Assembly (NCBI GenBank): GCA_002382495.1
Contig: DFXW01000002.1
Span: 34,706-41,900, forward strand
Origin: Flavobacterium sp. UBA4098
GTDB taxonomy: Bacteria; Bacteroidota; Bacteroidia; Flavobacteriales; Flavobacteriaceae
Length of the DNA: 7,195 nt
Reading direction: 5' to 3'
Positions within the stretch are counted from its first letter, which is position 1; each line of letters starts with the position of its first letter. Shown here one piece after another: positions 5,985 to 7,195 of the stretch. A program made the position numbers and the translations under genes. The notes beneath the pieces are model-generated. The model was not told the origin of the DNA, did not search any database, and saw nothing but the letters and a program-made list of their open reading frames with translations.

Positions 5985-6749
5985 ATGTTATATTCAAAAA
6001 TAGAAGGTTCGGGCAAACCACTTTTAATTCTTCATGGATTTTTAGGAATGTCAGACAATTGGAAAACATTGGGAGTACAATTTGCTTCCGAAGGTTTTGT
6101 AGTCCATATTTTGGATTTGCGCAACCACGGGCGCAGCTTTCACTCGGACGAATTTAGTTACGAACTAATGGTACAAGACATTGTTCAGTATTGTAAGGAA
6201 AATCAGTTGAGCAACATCAATATCATTGGTCATTCTATGGGTGGAAAAACGGCTATGCTCTTAGCAGCACGCTATCCAGAATTGGTAGATAAATTAATTG
6301 TGGCCGATATTGGTCCTAAATACTATGCACCCCATCATCAAGATATTTTGGCAGGTTTGAATGCTGTTGATTTTACTTTAAAACCAAGTCGAATTGAAGT
6401 CGAAGCAACACTTTCACAGTATATTCCAGACTTTGGAACTCGTCAGTTTTTATTGAAAAGTTTGTATTGGCAAGAACCGGGTCAATTGGCCTTCCGATTT
6501 AATTTAGCAGTTTTCAATACAAAAATTACCGAAATTGGAGTACCTCTGCCATTAGAGTTAAGTTTTGAAAAACCAACACTTTTTATCCGTGGCGGTAATT
6601 CCGATTATATTTTGGATACGGATGTTCCGGCAATTAAAGAACAATTTCATAATGCTAGAATTGAAACTATTCCAAATGCGGGTCATTGGCTTCATGCCGA
6701 AAATCCAGCCTTGTTTTATCAATTGAGTTTGTCTTATTTAAATAAATAG
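5985..6749 (+). CDS. Alpha/beta hydrolase, YbfF-type esterase
   Basis: This 254-residue cytosolic alpha/beta-hydrolase has no signal peptide. The oxyanion-hole segment LHGFLGMSDNW is at 16-26 and LDLRNHGRS at 43-51. The nucleophile elbow GHSMGG at 82-87 places S84 as the catalytic serine, and NAGHWLHAENP at 231-241 places H234 as the catalytic histidine. The acid is less certain: D108 (VADIGP) and D207 (GGNSDY) are both plausible. The LHGFLG...DLRNHGRS pattern resembles E. coli YbfF, an acyl-ester/thioester hydrolase, but the natural substrate cannot be read from sequence. The ATG at 5985 immediately precedes the first strand. The gene follows the GC-rich intergenic element and is 4 bp from the next gene, so those two are surely one transcript. 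Membership of the fold is certain; specificity is not. Confidence 0.93.
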   Translation: MLYSKIEGSGKPLLILHGFLGMSDNWKTLGVQFASEGFVVHILDLRNHGRSFHSDEFSYELMVQDIVQYCKENQLSNINIIGHSMGGKTAMLLAARYPELVDKLIVADIGPKYYAPHHQDILAGLNAVDFTLKPSRIEVEATLSQYIPDFGTRQFLLKSLYWQEPGQLAFRFNLAVFNTKITEIGVPLPLELSFEKPTLFIRGGNSDYILDTDVPAIKEQFHNARIETIPNAGHWLHAENPALFYQLSLSYLNK

Positions 6750-6753
6750 AATT

Positions 6754-7101
6754 ATGAAGTTGTTTATTAGAATTTTAGTTACCACAATTTTAGTATTGGT
6801 CTTGTCTTATTTTATGAAAGGCGTCCGAGTAGACGGTCTGGTTACTGCAATTACGGTTGCAATTGTTTTGGGATTGTTAAACGCTTTTATCAAGCCCGTT
6901 TTGGTGTTTTTTACTTTGCCCTTTACCATTTTCACTTTAGGTCTATTTTTAATTGTGATTAATGGAATTTTAATCTTGGCATGTACCAAGATTGTGGGCG
7001 GATTTCATGTAGATTCGTTTTGGACAGCGACCTTATTTAGTATTATTTTATCTCTTTCCCAATCCATTATGTTTAAAATAACTGGAGGTTCAAAAAAATA
7101 A
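6754..7101 (+). CDS. Small four-helix membrane protein, YvlD / phage-holin-4_2 family
   Basis: This 115-residue integral membrane protein has hydrophobic segments near 3-20, 28-45, 49-77 and 88-108. The family hallmark LGLLNAFIKPVLVFFTLPFTIFTLG spans 39-63, followed by the polar pair IVING at 67-71. Databases often name the family 'phage holin', but nothing here is phage-related: no endolysin or structural gene is nearby, and the family is common in bacterial chromosomes (for example B. subtilis YvlD), where its function is not settled. The start ATG lies 4 bp after the hydrolase stop, so the two genes are co-transcribed and possibly translationally coupled. The C-terminus is basic (GGSKK). 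Family assignment is confident; role unknown. Confidence 0.88.
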   Translation: MKLFIRILVTTILVLVLSYFMKGVRVDGLVTAITVAIVLGLLNAFIKPVLVFFTLPFTIFTLGLFLIVINGILILACTKIVGGFHVDSFWTATLFSIILSLSQSIMFKITGGSKK

Positions 7102-7106
7102 GGATT

Positions 7107-7128
7107 ATTAGGTTGTTTTTAACCTAAT
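7107..7128 (+). terminator. Hairpin just after the YvlD-family gene
   Basis: ATTAGGTT (7107-7114) and AACCTAAT (7121-7128) are perfect reverse complements around the loop GTTTTT. They start 5 bp after the stop codon, where a terminator is expected. The stem is AT-rich and no T-tract follows (next bases GTATTGATT), so intrinsic termination may be weak; it could instead protect the 3' end of the mRNA. Confidence 0.5.
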
Positions 7129-7147
7129 GTATTGATTGCATTAAAAC

Positions 7148-7178
7148 TTGTTTGGGTTGTAAAATTTTTATAATTTTG
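7148..7178 (+). promoter_or_regulatory. Promoter-like site for a gene beyond the right edge
   Basis: TTG at 7148-7150 and TAATTTTG at 7171-7178 are separated by 20 bp. They match the Bacteroidota -33 and -7 elements (TAnnTTTG) with near-ideal spacing, the best two-part promoter match I noted here. It would fire rightward from about 7184, so its gene lies outside the window. Confidence 0.5.
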
Positions 7179-7186
7179 CAACCCAA
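7152..7186. repeat. Long near-perfect palindrome enclosing the right-edge -7 element
   Basis: Left arm 7152-7166 (TTGGGTTGTAAAATT) and right arm 7172-7186 (AATTTTGCAACCCAA) pair over 15 bp, with a single T/G mismatch (a wobble pair in RNA) and a 5-nt loop. The right arm overlaps TAATTTTG. Downstream bases TTTTATTAT are T-rich, so the structure could also act as an intrinsic terminator. Operator and terminator readings are both open. Confidence 0.65.
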
Positions 7187-7195
7187 TTTTATTAT

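Noticed and set aside
5878..6069. Minus-strand 63-codon ORF across the pdxJ-hydrolase gap
   Set aside because: It crosses the GC-rich intergenic element and the start of the hydrolase; its residues (RRDKAESPTRRD) are just the translated repeat.
6754..7101. Prophage remnant suggested by the 'holin' family name
   Set aside because: No other phage gene, attachment site or composition shift is present, and the family is widespread on bacterial chromosomes.
1..7195. CRISPR array, tRNA/rRNA gene, riboswitch or toxin-antitoxin/defence system
   Set aside because: I saw no spaced direct repeats, no tRNA cloverleaf or rRNA-like conserved sequence, no riboswitch-like leader, and no small paired genes or nuclease/sensor modules of a defence locus.

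Overview
The window looks like chromosomal DNA from a Bacteroidota member, most likely Flavobacterium or a close relative. It is AT-rich. Its promoter-like sites match the Bacteroidota -7 consensus TAnnTTTG, not E. coli -10 boxes, and no clear Shine-Dalgarno sites decide the starts. The proteins also point to this group: a BamA and a DUF6089/PorG-type outer-membrane barrel flanking uppS, and a PdxJ with the N-terminal signature VNINKIATLRNARGG. Nothing suggests a phage, plasmid or genomic island. The content is housekeeping.

Left part, minus strand (read right to left): an intergenic gap (3350-3491) with a good -7 element leads into a tight cluster. It runs from a PorG/DUF6089 outer-membrane barrel (2669-3349) to undecaprenyl diphosphate synthase uppS (1927-2667, 1 bp gap) and then bamA (1-1919, 7 bp gap). 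bamA runs off the left edge, leaving about 639 residues in view. This is a cell-envelope unit: lipid carrier for peptidoglycan and O-antigen synthesis, barrel insertion into the outer membrane, and a barrel probably tied to type IX secretion.

Middle: a second minus-strand pair, a CBS-CBS-ACT-like protein (4399-5058) followed 22 bp later by NAD kinase nadK (3492-4376). A 114 bp gap separates it from the divergent plus-strand gene pdxJ (5173-5886, vitamin B6 ring synthesis). Two -7 elements in that gap face each other and form a perfect 8-bp inverted repeat.

Right part, plus strand: pdxJ is followed by a short GC-rich intergenic repeat-like element (about 5889-5974). Then come a YbfF-type alpha/beta hydrolase (5985-6749) and, 4 bp later, a small four-helix membrane protein of the YvlD/phage-holin-4_2 family (6754-7101). 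The last 94 bp hold two inverted repeats. The second encloses a promoter-like site, so it is either an operator-like promoter for a gene beyond the right edge or a terminator.

I found no convincing undescribed system. The items most worth a second look are the GC-rich repeat, the two promoter-associated palindromes, and the conserved-looking pairing of a CBS-ACT sensor with nadK.
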